DNA of 64,000 bases. It comes from Verrucomicrobiales bacterium (GTDB taxonomy: Bacteria; Verrucomicrobiota; Verrucomicrobiia; Verrucomicrobiales; DEV007). Positions 17,188-25,605 of the stretch are shown here, piece after piece. The notes beneath the pieces were generated by a model that was not told where the DNA came from, did no database searches, and worked only from the letters and a program-made list of their open reading frames with translations. Location: contig JARGPJ010000007.1 in the NCBI GenBank assembly GCA_029212615.1, forward strand, positions 196,354 through 260,353. Direction: 5' to 3'. Within the stretch, counting starts at the first letter, position 1, and every line of letters begins with the position of its first letter. The translations under genes and the position numbers were made by a program.

Positions 17188-18483
17188 ATGCGACGTTACG
17201 TTCTGACATTTTTATACATCGGGGGAGGTGTCTCTGCTTTAGTCCTCGTCTTGTTTTTCGTCGGCGTTTTCGAGCCTATGACGGAATGGCTTCGCTCAAA
17301 GTGGGTGAGTCAGGGACTTCTCGTCGAAGATGAGATGGTTCGAATGAAATGGATCGAGGGGCTGGTAATTATTTCTCTCGCTGCCGGTGTTTCCTGGTGT
17401 GTCATTGACGTGACGAATCCATCGCAGAAGGTCCTTGTGATTTTCTGCAGTGTTCTTCTCGTCCTGGGTTTTTCCCCTACCCTGGCATTACACGGGGTAC
17501 TTTTTGATCCGTTTTCGTCTCTGGCTGCTGTGGCTCTATCCGCAGCCGCTTCCTTTGTCTTTGCGGGGACGGAGAAAGGGATGAGGAAACGTGTGCTGGA
17601 GACCCTCATTGGACGTCGAGTCTCGCATCGTACTTTTAATGAGCTTCTTGAAGCGGATGAGCCGCCGGATTTCGGAGGGGTTTCCCGTGAAGTCACCGTG
17701 GTGACGTGTCGTCTTTTTAATCACGAAGAATTGCAGGCTAAGCTTAAGCCGTCGGACCTCGTAAAGATGAGTAATCTTTTTCTTCGGAGTGTTTCAACCT
17801 TCCTGACGGGGCGCGGTGCCTACCTCGATGAGTCGGGACCTGAACTGGTGCGGGGCTATTTCGGTATGTTAAAGCCATCGGAAAGCCATGCCTTTCATGC
17901 CTGTCGTGCCGCCTTGGAACTGAGGTCGAGACTCAAAAACTTGAGCAAGGAATGCGAAACCCGCTGGTTTCAGGGGCTCACCTATGGTGTTGGAATCAGC
18001 TCCGGACCCATGACCATTGGGGTATATGGAGCGGATGAGCATTTCTTTTTCAGTGGGATCGGGGCGGAGACGGACTATTCCCGCCGTCTTTCTCATGCGA
18101 ATGATCGATATGGCTCGGACCTCTTGATCGGGCCGCATACCTACCATCTGGTGAAGTCGGAATTTGAAGTGCGTCCGATGGAAATGTTCTTTGATCCCGC
18201 GGCGAACTTGATGACGGAGATATATCAGCTCCTCGCAACCAAAGAGGCTTTTGGAGAGGTTGAGAGGGAGCGTCGTGATTTATTCTGGCAGGGCGTTATT
18301 TTCCTGCGCGAAGAACGCTTTGAAGAAGCACTTGATCATCTCAGTCGTGCGCGAAATCCGGCTGGAGAGGATGCTCCCCTCGATTTCTTCATCGAACGGG
18401 CCCAGAGCGGCGTCGCTGATAAAGGTGTGGAGGGAGAGGCTGAAGCGCCCGGAAAGCATGCCCGCTTGATTAACCTCATGTGA
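17188..18483 (+). CDS. Degenerate class III adenylate/guanylate cyclase-like membrane protein
   Basis: This 431-residue protein has four hydrophobic segments in the first 130 residues, then a class III cyclase fold (about 165-350) and a TPR-like tail. The fold is recognised by SREVTVVTC, ESGPELVRGYFG, GVGISSG and SGIGAETDYSRRLSHAN. Both metal-binding aspartates seem lost: the first position is Arg175 and the second Glu219. It is therefore probably not an active cyclase and may be a sensor or scaffold. GGAGG about 11 nt upstream supports this start. The recR gene follows directly. Confidence 0.72.
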   Translation: MRRYVLTFLYIGGGVSALVLVLFFVGVFEPMTEWLRSKWVSQGLLVEDEMVRMKWIEGLVIISLAAGVSWCVIDVTNPSQKVLVIFCSVLLVLGFSPTLALHGVLFDPFSSLAAVALSAAASFVFAGTEKGMRKRVLETLIGRRVSHRTFNELLEADEPPDFGGVSREVTVVTCRLFNHEELQAKLKPSDLVKMSNLFLRSVSTFLTGRGAYLDESGPELVRGYFGMLKPSESHAFHACRAALELRSRLKNLSKECETRWFQGLTYGVGISSGPMTIGVYGADEHFFFSGIGAETDYSRRLSHANDRYGSDLLIGPHTYHLVKSEFEVRPMEMFFDPAANLMTEIYQLLATKEAFGEVERERRDLFWQGVIFLREERFEEALDHLSRARNPAGEDAPLDFFIERAQSGVADKGVEGEAEAPGKHARLINLM

Positions 18484-18500
18484 GGAGTGTATTCATCACC

Positions 18501-19115
18501 ATGGCAAATGTCGATTATCCCGATCCTGTGCGATCACTGATTGTTCACTTGAAGCAACTTCCCGGAATCGGTCCGAAAAGCGCTGAACGAATTGCGGTGT
18601 GGTTGATGCAACAGGGAAAGGAAGTCGCGACACCGTTTTCCGAAGTGATGGAACGCGCCGGCCGTGAGGTCATCGAGTGCGGAACCTGCGGATTCTTTTC
18701 CACGCTTGAATCCGGTTGCGCTATTTGTGATGGCCTGCAACGCGATGCCGCGCTTCTTTGTGTGGTGGAGCAACCCACTGACATCCTTCCTCTGGAGCGA
18801 TCCGGAGCATTTCGGGGACACTATCATTCGCTGCGCGGTCGTATTTCTCCACTCGATAACATTGGCCCGGAAGAGTTGCGGATCCGGGAATTGCTCGAGC
18901 GGTTGCGGGCCGGCACCTTTACCGAGGTCATTCTTGCGCTCAGTTCAGACGTAGAAGGGGAGGCGACCGCAAACTATCTCGCTGAGTTGCTTAGCAGCAT
19001 CGAAGGTATTTCAGTTTCCCGCCTCGCGCAGGGAATGCCAGCGGGAGGTGGCCTTGAGTCAGCTGATGAACTCACCCTGATGCGGGCGATGCAGGGAAGA
19101 GTGGGGTTGCGGTAA
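18501..19115 (+). CDS. recR: Recombination mediator RecR
   Basis: This 204-residue protein has a helix-hairpin-helix (LPGIGPKSAERIA, 20-32), a four-cysteine zinc site (C60, C63, C73, C76) and a Toprim start (LLCVVEQPTDI). RecR acts with RecF and RecO to load RecA at single-strand gaps. The ATG at 18501 has GAGGAG upstream. A GTG at 18480, overlapping the previous stop, is an alternative. It ends 11 bp from the convergent PDZ gene. Confidence 0.94.
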   Translation: MANVDYPDPVRSLIVHLKQLPGIGPKSAERIAVWLMQQGKEVATPFSEVMERAGREVIECGTCGFFSTLESGCAICDGLQRDAALLCVVEQPTDILPLERSGAFRGHYHSLRGRISPLDNIGPEELRIRELLERLRAGTFTEVILALSSDVEGEATANYLAELLSSIEGISVSRLAQGMPAGGGLESADELTLMRAMQGRVGLR

Positions 19116-19126
19116 TTCGTCCTGCT

Positions 19127-20020
19127 TTACTCAGGCGCTTCGGCAAACCTTGGCGTCAGCGTGAGCGTCTTCTGCGAGATGCCTCGAAGCACGGTAACTT
19201 CAATTTCATCGCCAGCGATAAGAGTGTGCATTGCCTGCGTCAGGTCATCCAGATTCGTCACGTCGCGATGCGAGATGGTGAGGATAACGTCATCAGGCTT
19301 GATCATTGCCTCCCGGGCGGGCGAGTCGGGGCGAACTTCAACAACCTGCGGTGTATTGGACTCGTCTTCAAAGACCAGTCCAATCCAAACTTTACCGGTA
19401 TGACCATAGCGCTCCATTTCCGTGACCATCTTTCGGATACAGCAAACCGGAATGGCATGAGCTTCTCCCTCGACCGAAGAATCGGTCTCAATGAGAATCC
19501 CGAACAGTTTTCCGTTCTCGCAGACGATGGGCGTTCCGGGCTCACAGAATTTTTCGGCATCCGACACCCGCACGCGAAGGAGTGGTGAGGAAAGGGGCTC
19601 TCCCCGAATACTGTATTCTCTGCCGGCGATAGCGGTCGGACAGGATGAGCCCCGCTTGCTGCAGTGGAGCTTGGATCCGGCACAGGGGATGGGCGCTTTT
19701 GCAAACTCGATCGGCTCGACCTCTTCGATAGTATCTGATGCTTCGAGCAGGCAGAGCCGGCTCGAGGGATCCAGATGTAAGATCTTAGCGGAAACCGCGT
19801 GATCGCCCGTGCTGAGACGGGTCTCAGCGCCTGCATTCGTCTCGATCGCGGAAGGGGCTACCCCGATATACCAATTTTTCTCCGGTGTGGAGACAGCATG
19901 TGTCTGAACGGAGTCAGACCAGTGAATCATGAGCTCGCGTGACGAATCATCGCTACGAGCTGTTGCTACCGTCGCCAACACCAGCGCGATGGCGCTTTGG
20001 AAAAAGGAGGGATTTCTCAT
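19127..20020 (-). CDS. Secreted degenerate trypsin-fold protein with PDZ domain
   Basis: This 297-residue protein has a signal peptide (1-22). The middle part has the outline of a DegP/HtrA protease, but the catalytic residues are missing: the usual GNSGGP loop reads CEPGTPIVCENG, and no TAAH histidine is present. A PDZ domain (about 205-292) is clear (WIGLVFEDES...VRPDSPAREAMIKPDDVIL). It lies 9 bp after a membrane protein gene that itself follows an ECF sigma gene. It may sense misfolded envelope proteins rather than degrade them. Confidence 0.75.
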   Translation of the reverse strand: MRNPSFFQSAIALVLATVATARSDDSSRELMIHWSDSVQTHAVSTPEKNWYIGVAPSAIETNAGAETRLSTGDHAVSAKILHLDPSSRLCLLEASDTIEEVEPIEFAKAPIPCAGSKLHCSKRGSSCPTAIAGREYSIRGEPLSSPLLRVRVSDAEKFCEPGTPIVCENGKLFGILIETDSSVEGEAHAIPVCCIRKMVTEMERYGHTGKVWIGLVFEDESNTPQVVEVRPDSPAREAMIKPDDVILTISHRDVTNLDDLTQAMHTLIAGDEIEVTVLRGISQKTLTLTPRFAEAPE

Positions 20021-20029
20021 TTCTCCCCC

Positions 20030-20488
20030 TTAAAGTTCACGAAATCCGATTCCGGCCTTGGCCGTAAGAACGTTCTCTCCGCGATCAAAGGGGCCGTCGG
20101 GAATGCGCGGTGAGACCTTGGGGATGGAAAGTTGAATCACCTCGTCTGAAGACAGGGGGAAATCAGGAAGGCTTGCCCCCCCGGCTGAAGTCTCTGCGAT
20201 TGAAGAGGACTCATTTTCAGAAGCGGATGGTTGCAGGAAAACAAAGGATCCTATTGAGAGTGCCGCGGCGCATGCCGTGGCGGTGGCAGGGAAAGCCCAA
20301 CGATTGGGGCTGAATTCATCCATCCACATCGTAAACCTTTCTGCGAGGAGCGAGCGGGACGAACTTTGCAGGAGTTCGCCGCGTTGACGCTCTTTGAGGT
20401 CTTCGGCAAATTGCTTAAAATATTCCTCGCCCGGCGTTTCATAGCGCTTGAGGCGGAGGAGGCGTTGAACGTCTTCGGAGTCTTTCAT
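20030..20488 (-). CDS. Single-pass membrane protein, putative anti-sigma factor
   Basis: This is a 152-residue protein. Residues 1-60 are charged and helical (EDVQRLLRLKRYETPGEEYFKQF), one membrane segment spans about 68-86 (FPATATACAAALSIGSFVF), and the rest should be periplasmic. The layout and position between an ECF sigma gene and a PDZ protein gene are those of an anti-sigma factor. No zinc-binding HxxxCxxC motif is present, so the assignment rests on context and topology. Confidence 0.6.
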   Translation of the reverse strand: MKDSEDVQRLLRLKRYETPGEEYFKQFAEDLKERQRGELLQSSSRSLLAERFTMWMDEFSPNRWAFPATATACAAALSIGSFVFLQPSASENESSSIAETSAGGASLPDFPLSSDEVIQLSIPKVSPRIPDGPFDRGENVLTAKAGIGFREL

Positions 20489-20574
20489 CGAGGATAGCGA
20501 AGGGGAAGGTCGGAAACTACAGGGATCTCAGGTCAATTTCAACGACAGATAGGTCCCTCCTCGCGTCTCTGAAA

Positions 20575-21300
20575 TTACTTTCGAAAATCGTCAAGGTAGG
20601 TTTGTAGCTGCCGGTGGGCGTAAAAGAGCCGTGATCGGATCGTTCCTTCAGAGACACCCAGGATCTTTGAGATCTGTGCGTGGGGCATTCCCTGAATATC
20701 GAACATGGTAACCACTGCTCTGTGGTCATCTGACAGCTGCTGCATTGCCATGTTCAATCTTTCCTGCAATTCTGAGATATTTGCTTCGCGAACCGGATCG
20801 GATTTGCTGGTTGCCTCAATAAAATCAGGGTCATTCTGAATCGCCATGTCGACGTCATCGAGACTCATGCCTCGTCGCCGGTTTCTCTTCTTGAGAAAGT
20901 TCAGCGTCATGTTCGTCGCGATCGAATAGATCCAGGTGTAAAAGCTCGACTTCCCCTGAAAACGTTTCAGGGCGCGATAGGCTTTGGCGAAGACATCCTG
21001 CAGCACGTCATTGGTGTCCTCGTGGTTGGAGGTCATGTGGTAAACGAGGCCGTAGAGCTTTGGCGTGTACTTTTCGACGAGTTCATCGAAAGCTTTGGTG
21101 TCACCCGCGCGCGAACGCTCGACGAGGTCGAGGTCGGGATCGACTCGTTGCATTTTCTTTTCTTCGCTCATGGAGCGGTTCGAAGCGGCTTTTTCAAGAT
21201 GGGTATCTTTCGCCGGAGTCGTCTCAGGTGCAACGGGATTATCGCGGTCATCCTGCTGAGTCGTCCGGACAGGCGCTATGACGGTGGGGCTTGTTTCCAT
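20575..21300 (-). CDS. ECF-type RNA polymerase sigma factor
   Basis: This protein of up to 241 residues has sigma region 2 (KAYRALKRFQGKSSFYTWIYSIATNM, split over two helices) and region 4 (LSDDHRAVVTMFDIQG...SEGTIRSRLFYAHRQLQ). The spacing is that of the RpoE/SigW group. Residues 1-43 look disordered, so translation may really begin at the ATG at 21171 (SEEKKMQRV). The longer start overlaps the upstream thioredoxin gene by 25 bp. It presumably directs envelope-stress transcription with the two genes downstream. Confidence 0.9.
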   Translation of the reverse strand: METSPTVIAPVRTTQQDDRDNPVAPETTPAKDTHLEKAASNRSMSEEKKMQRVDPDLDLVERSRAGDTKAFDELVEKYTPKLYGLVYHMTSNHEDTNDVLQDVFAKAYRALKRFQGKSSFYTWIYSIATNMTLNFLKKRNRRRGMSLDDVDMAIQNDPDFIEATSKSDPVREANISELQERLNMAMQQLSDDHRAVVTMFDIQGMPHAQISKILGVSEGTIRSRLFYAHRQLQTYLDDFRK

Positions 21301-21791
21301 TTTTCGAAAGCGGTCGCGGGTTCCCTTATAATTGTTTCGACTCCTCGATCAGTGACAAGGGTTCCGTCAGGGGCGAGGATCACCAGGGTAGGGTATCCTT
21401 GAACAGAATACGTCTCTGCGAGGGAGGTTGACGGCTTTCGCCGGGCCCCCGGAACAGAAGGCCACTCCATTCCGCTGGTGAAGATGTATCGGCGTTTGTC
21501 TGTGTTCGATTTGTCGAAGCTGACAAAGACAACTTCAAACTCGTCGATGTGCTCTTCGCGGAACGCTTTTAATTGAGGCGTGAAAACCCGGCAGGGGGCG
21601 CACCAACCGGCTGAAAAATAGAGGCCGATGTATTTTCCGGAGAGAACACCGGATTCCATCTTTTTCCCTTTTGCGTCCTCAAGTTTCTCCGGGAGGACAT
21701 CAACGGCAGATTGCGCGTCAACGGAAGGCGTTGCGAGGATGATAGCAGTCGCGCTGAGAAGGGTCACAAGAAAGGTCGGGCTCGGAGTCAT
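21276..21791 (-). CDS. Secreted thioredoxin-like (nucleoredoxin/TlpA-type) oxidoreductase
   Basis: This 171-residue protein has a signal peptide (1-26) and the active site C64-A-P-C67 in SAGWCAPCRVFTPQL, which is the form seen in nucleoredoxin-like proteins. The cis-proline loop reads GYPTLVILAPDG. It should reduce or exchange disulfides in the periplasm. Its 3' end overlaps the long form of the sigma factor gene, so the redox protein may be cotranscribed with the stress regulator. Confidence 0.85.
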   Translation of the reverse strand: MTPSPTFLVTLLSATAIILATPSVDAQSAVDVLPEKLEDAKGKKMESGVLSGKYIGLYFSAGWCAPCRVFTPQLKAFREEHIDEFEVVFVSFDKSNTDKRRYIFTSGMEWPSVPGARRKPSTSLAETYSVQGYPTLVILAPDGTLVTDRGVETIIREPATAFEKWKQAPPS

Positions 21792-21952
21792 GAAAAGCGG
21801 TTCGCAATAGAGATAAGACGAACGGAGGAAAAGGTTCTTTCATTGAATACGGGAATTGAGACGGATTCCTTAGTGTAATCGAGTGTTTGAGGCACCTGAA
21901 TCGGGGGTGCTGTAAAGGTTGATTGATGTGGCAGAAATGGCAAAGATCAGGG

Positions 21953-22915
21953 ATGCCGGAAAATTCCACGCTCTCTCATTCTCCCGATCGTCGTGATTTT
22001 CTCAAAGCCGGTAGCCTTGCTGCCGGCGTGGGATGGATGACGACTTCTTCTGCCGATTCTGCAGCGGCCCTGCCGGGGGAATCACGCTTCAAGATGTGCC
22101 TGAATATGTCTACCATCATGGGGCAGGAGTTGAATGCAGCGGAAGAAATTGATGTCGCCGGTGAGGCCGGATATGACTCGATCGAGCCGTGGTTTCGCCG
22201 CATCAATGCTTATGTGGAGGAAGGCGGTTCTCTCAAGGATTTGAAAAAACGGATCGACGACCACGGTCTCAGCGTAGAAAGCGCGATCGGATTCGCGACC
22301 TGGGCGGTGAACGACCCTGAGCAACGGGCTGCCGGCCTGGAGGAAGCGAAGCGCGACATGGATACGATTGCTCAACTTGGCGGGGTGCGAATCGCCGCTC
22401 CACCGGCGGGAATCAAAAAAACAGATCATGTCGATCTCGATGATGTCGCCGATCGCTATCGCGTTTTACTGGAACTGGGGGATGAGATGGGAGTCGTTCC
22501 TCAGGTCGAAATGTGGGGAGGTCATCCGACAATTGGAACGGTTGAGAAAGCGGTCTACGTCGCGATTCGGGCGGGACACCCGAAGGCTTGCTTCCTCGGG
22601 GACGTCTATCATACCTACAAAGGCGGGTCCTCTTTTGATTCGATTCTCCTGATGGGACCGGGAGCGTTGCAAAGCTATCACCTGAACGACTATCCGGCCG
22701 ATCCCCCGAGGGGGCAGATCACAGATGCTGATCGCGTCTACCCTGGAGACGGGGTTGCGCCGATTGCCGGGATTTTGAACAATTTCAAGTCGGTCGGGGC
22801 TTATCCCGTTCTGTCGCTGGAATTATTCAACCGAAGTTATTGGGAAATGCCGGCACTCGAATGTGCCAGGGTCGGCCTCGATAAGATGCGGGCAGTCGTT
22901 GCCGCTGCAGGGTAA
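21953..22915 (+). CDS. Tat-exported xylose-isomerase-like TIM barrel protein
   Basis: This 320-residue protein has a twin-arginine leader (SPDRRDFLKAG...AAGVGWM) and a sugar phosphate isomerase/epimerase-like TIM barrel. Barrel landmarks are EAGYDSIEPW, VPQVEMWGGHP, ACFLGDVYHTYKGG and YPVLSLELFN. Members include hydroxypyruvate isomerases and inosose dehydratases; the substrate cannot be told. The ATG at 21953 places the RR pair 14 residues in. An ATG at 21923 is also in frame. It converges on the PmtA-like gene with a 1-bp gap. Confidence 0.8.
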   Translation: MPENSTLSHSPDRRDFLKAGSLAAGVGWMTTSSADSAAALPGESRFKMCLNMSTIMGQELNAAEEIDVAGEAGYDSIEPWFRRINAYVEEGGSLKDLKKRIDDHGLSVESAIGFATWAVNDPEQRAAGLEEAKRDMDTIAQLGGVRIAAPPAGIKKTDHVDLDDVADRYRVLLELGDEMGVVPQVEMWGGHPTIGTVEKAVYVAIRAGHPKACFLGDVYHTYKGGSSFDSILLMGPGALQSYHLNDYPADPPRGQITDADRVYPGDGVAPIAGILNNFKSVGAYPVLSLELFNRSYWEMPALECARVGLDKMRAVVAAAG

Positions 22916-22916
22916 G

Positions 22917-23495
22917 CTACCTTTCGCACCGGTAAACGAAGGCGGGGGGGAGGTTCTTCCACGCGGTGGGACTTTGCTCGACTTTTGTAAAATGCCGCTT
23001 TAAATACCTGCGAAACCGCTGGCCGGCGGGAAGAGCGAGGCCCTGCCAGTAGGCGAAGGTAGCAAACTGACCGCCCGGAGGAAGCACTTCAAACATCGCA
23101 TCGAGGAATTGATCCTGGAGTTCGCTGGAGAATGAGGCCCATGGCAGCCCGCAAATGATGGCGTCGACTTTCTCAACGCCGGCTTCATCACAGATCTCGC
23201 GGACACGACTCACGCACGTTTCATGCAGGTTCACTTCAGGGCAGCGGCGACGGGTAATTTCGGCCAGCTCCGGGTCCCGCTCGATGGCGATAAATTTAGC
23301 CCCCGGTTTTAAGTAGGGGCCGATCGCTTCGGTAAAGACACCGGTGCCGGCGCCAAACTCGACGGCACATTCGATGCTGCTCCAGTCCATCCATTCGAGC
23401 ATCCGCTTCGCCAGCTCCGGTGAGCTGGGGGCGATCGCTCCGACAGTTCCCGAGTTTCGAAGAAAGGCGCGAAAAAAGTGACCGTGATGTGACAT
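22917..23495 (-). CDS. SAM-dependent methyltransferase, PmtA-like phospholipid N-methyltransferase family
   Basis: This 192-residue protein has the COG3963-type start FFRAFLRNSGTVGAIAPSSPELAKRM, split over two helices. It continues with AdoMet motif I VEFGAGTGVFTEAI, the acidic loop AIERDPELAE and an NPPY-like ICGLPWASF. Known relatives methylate phosphatidylethanolamine to phosphatidylcholine, though others modify different targets. Its start overlaps the previous gene's stop as TAATG, so it is coupled to a kinase-like protein. Confidence 0.75.
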   Translation of the reverse strand: MSHHGHFFRAFLRNSGTVGAIAPSSPELAKRMLEWMDWSSIECAVEFGAGTGVFTEAIGPYLKPGAKFIAIERDPELAEITRRRCPEVNLHETCVSRVREICDEAGVEKVDAIICGLPWASFSSELQDQFLDAMFEVLPPGGQFATFAYWQGLALPAGQRFRRYLKRHFTKVEQSPTAWKNLPPAFVYRCER

Positions 23496-24523
23496 TACGA
23501 TTCGGTCTTTGAAACGGAGACGTTGAGATTCAGTCGAACGAGCTCCCCCATGGTTTCACAGGCTGAAAACGCGTTTGTCTCATGGTATTCGTTCAGGTCA
23601 TCACGAAGGGTCAGGACATGCTCCTCCGGGGCGATTTCGTCCGGGCACATGGTCTTCCAGAAGTCCTTGAGGCGGTTGTGAGCAAGGCGAATGCGGCGAT
23701 CCATGAGGGTGCGTTCTTCATCCTGATATTGCCGTGTCGTGTTGTAGTTGATGAGGTCGGTGCAGAGTCCCACTGCTGCTGCATTTTCCTCAAAAAACTG
23801 GGGCAGATACATCTTTTTGAATCCCATGTAGCACTGCTGATCGAAGTCGATCGCGCGGACCCGGTATTGGGCGTCTTCGAAGTCCGGGGTGATCTCGACG
23901 ACGTAGTTGTAACTCCTCATGTCGCCCAGTAGTCGCATGAAACTGCGTTCGCTGAATTTTACGAATTCTTTGGCGACACGGACGAGATTGGTTTCTTCTC
24001 GGCCGAAGTAGTCTCGGATGAAAATATCACCGGGGACGCCTGCGATATGTTCTTCGATAAGGGTGTCTCCGTTGACGAGATAGTTGATCCGGTTCGGGGA
24101 AAGAATGTGTTCCAGCTCCAGCCCGTAAATTCGCGACGCGTCTGCGATCTTCACATAGAAATGATCGTAGTTGTCGTTGTATTGGTTCACGATTCTGACC
24201 CGGAACGGCCGCGAGTTACCAAATTCACAAAAATCGACGCGCTCCATGATGAGGTGTTCACTGACACGCACATCGTTGGTTTTGATCAGCGAGTAGATTC
24301 GAATCAGTTTGCGGCTCAGTTCTTCGCGGATCGAAGGTTCGTAGTGGACCGTTTTCCAGAGGGTGTCGTTGCCGTCGCGATCGAAGAGCGGATACAGTGC
24401 TGAGTATCGGTGCAGATCATCGTAAACCACCGGAATATCCAGGGAACGCTGGTAGTTCTCGAGGTATTCCCCAAGCAGGTCGCTTACAGGGTAGAACTTC
24501 TTTTTTTTCAGGATAACGCTCAC
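23495..24523 (-). CDS. Conserved protein with kinase-like catalytic loop
   Basis: This 342-residue protein belongs to no family I can name. The pattern FYVKIADASRIYGLELE (K125, E137), then RLLGDMRSYNYVV (D201, N206), then RAIDFDQQ (D226-F-D228) resembles the VAIK lysine, catalytic loop and DFG of protein-kinase-like folds such as HipA or aminoglycoside phosphotransferases. It precedes and is translationally coupled to the PmtA-like methyltransferase. The kinase reading is inference from motif order; a structure prediction would be decisive. Confidence 0.6.
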   Translation of the reverse strand: MSVILKKKKFYPVSDLLGEYLENYQRSLDIPVVYDDLHRYSALYPLFDRDGNDTLWKTVHYEPSIREELSRKLIRIYSLIKTNDVRVSEHLIMERVDFCEFGNSRPFRVRIVNQYNDNYDHFYVKIADASRIYGLELEHILSPNRINYLVNGDTLIEEHIAGVPGDIFIRDYFGREETNLVRVAKEFVKFSERSFMRLLGDMRSYNYVVEITPDFEDAQYRVRAIDFDQQCYMGFKKMYLPQFFEENAAAVGLCTDLINYNTTRQYQDEERTLMDRRIRLAHNRLKDFWKTMCPDEIAPEEHVLTLRDDLNEYHETNAFSACETMGELVRLNLNVSVSKTES

Positions 24524-24587
24524 GTCAATTCGGGTCAGTGAGAAACCTTCGGCGAATCGGGGGAAGTCTCAAGAGCTTCCCGCGTTC

Positions 24588-25556
24588 TTACATGCCGAGG
24601 CCGTAGCGAAGCAGTGCTTCGGATTCTTTCCAGACGGTTGGTGAGGTGCTTCCGAGAATCACTGCAACGACGCTCTTGCCGTTCGCTGTGGCGGATGAAA
24701 CGAGGCATCGACCCGCAGCATTCGTGTAGCCTGTTTTGGCACCCGTGCAGTAAGGAAAGCTTCGGAGGACCTGATTCGTGTTGTATACGGTCTTCGTGGT
24801 GCCGTTTGAGAATCGGAAGTTCACCGACTGCGTCCTGATTGCATCGCGGACGAACGGGTTTCGCAGGGCTGCTTTGCCGAGTTTAGCGAGATCCCGCGCG
24901 GTTGAGTATTGACCCGCCGGAGTGGGAAGTCCGCTCGCATTGGCAAAGTAGGAATTGGTCATGCCCAGTGAGCGGGCGCGGCTGTTCATGTTCGCGGCAA
25001 AACTGGAGACACTTCCTGAGTGGTCCCTCGCCAGTGCTCTCGCGATGTCGTTGCTGCTCCGGACAAGTACCGTCTTGAGCAGTTCACCCCGTGTGTAGGT
25101 TTGCCCCGCTTTGATTCCCATCACGGTAGGCTCCGCCCAGGTGTCAGGATCCTGAATCGTCACGGTTTCATTCAGGCCGCCGCGTTCGGCAATCATGATT
25201 CCCAACAGCAGTTTTTGTGTGCTTGCCACCGGTCGACGTGTATCGGCATTTTTTTCAAAGAGAACCCGTCCTGAGGAATCGACGAGGATTGCCGCCTTCG
25301 CGGTGATCGAGGGTGGCGGCGAAGCGGGAGCGTTGGAGCGGCTCCCGAAATTCATAGCCAGAGGGTTCGGATAGTTTGATTCCCCGTCGGCACCCTGTTG
25401 CTCTACGGATCCGGCAGCGGGCACTTGCGCTCCGATCGTCATCGGCCCGTCCGAAGTTGATTGGCAGCCTGATTGGCTGAGGAAGAGGGGCAGAGCGAAA
25501 GAAATAGTCGTCACTGCGACAGCAAAGCGGGAGCGAATGGATGAATAGCCTCTCAT
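24588..25556 (-). CDS. D-alanyl-D-alanine carboxypeptidase (PBP5/DacA family), lipoprotein
   Basis: This is a 322-residue serine peptidase. The lipobox LSQSGC puts the lipidated cysteine at 31. The catalytic motifs are S112-T-Q-K115, S167-S-N169 and K274-T-G276. It trims the terminal D-Ala of peptidoglycan pentapeptides. The usual C-terminal beta domain of PBP5 is absent. The ATG at 25556 is chosen to give an ordinary signal length; one at 25583 adds nine residues. A Pro/Gln/Ser-rich linker (40-85) tethers the catalytic domain to the membrane. Confidence 0.9.
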   Translation of the reverse strand: MRGYSSIRSRFAVAVTTISFALPLFLSQSGCQSTSDGPMTIGAQVPAAGSVEQQGADGESNYPNPLAMNFGSRSNAPASPPPSITAKAAILVDSSGRVLFEKNADTRRPVASTQKLLLGIMIAERGGLNETVTIQDPDTWAEPTVMGIKAGQTYTRGELLKTVLVRSSNDIARALARDHSGSVSSFAANMNSRARSLGMTNSYFANASGLPTPAGQYSTARDLAKLGKAALRNPFVRDAIRTQSVNFRFSNGTTKTVYNTNQVLRSFPYCTGAKTGYTNAAGRCLVSSATANGKSVVAVILGSTSPTVWKESEALLRYGLGM

Positions 25557-25605
25557 GGGTGAACGGCGGCAGAATAGACGCATTTAGAAAATTTTCACTG
25601 AATCC

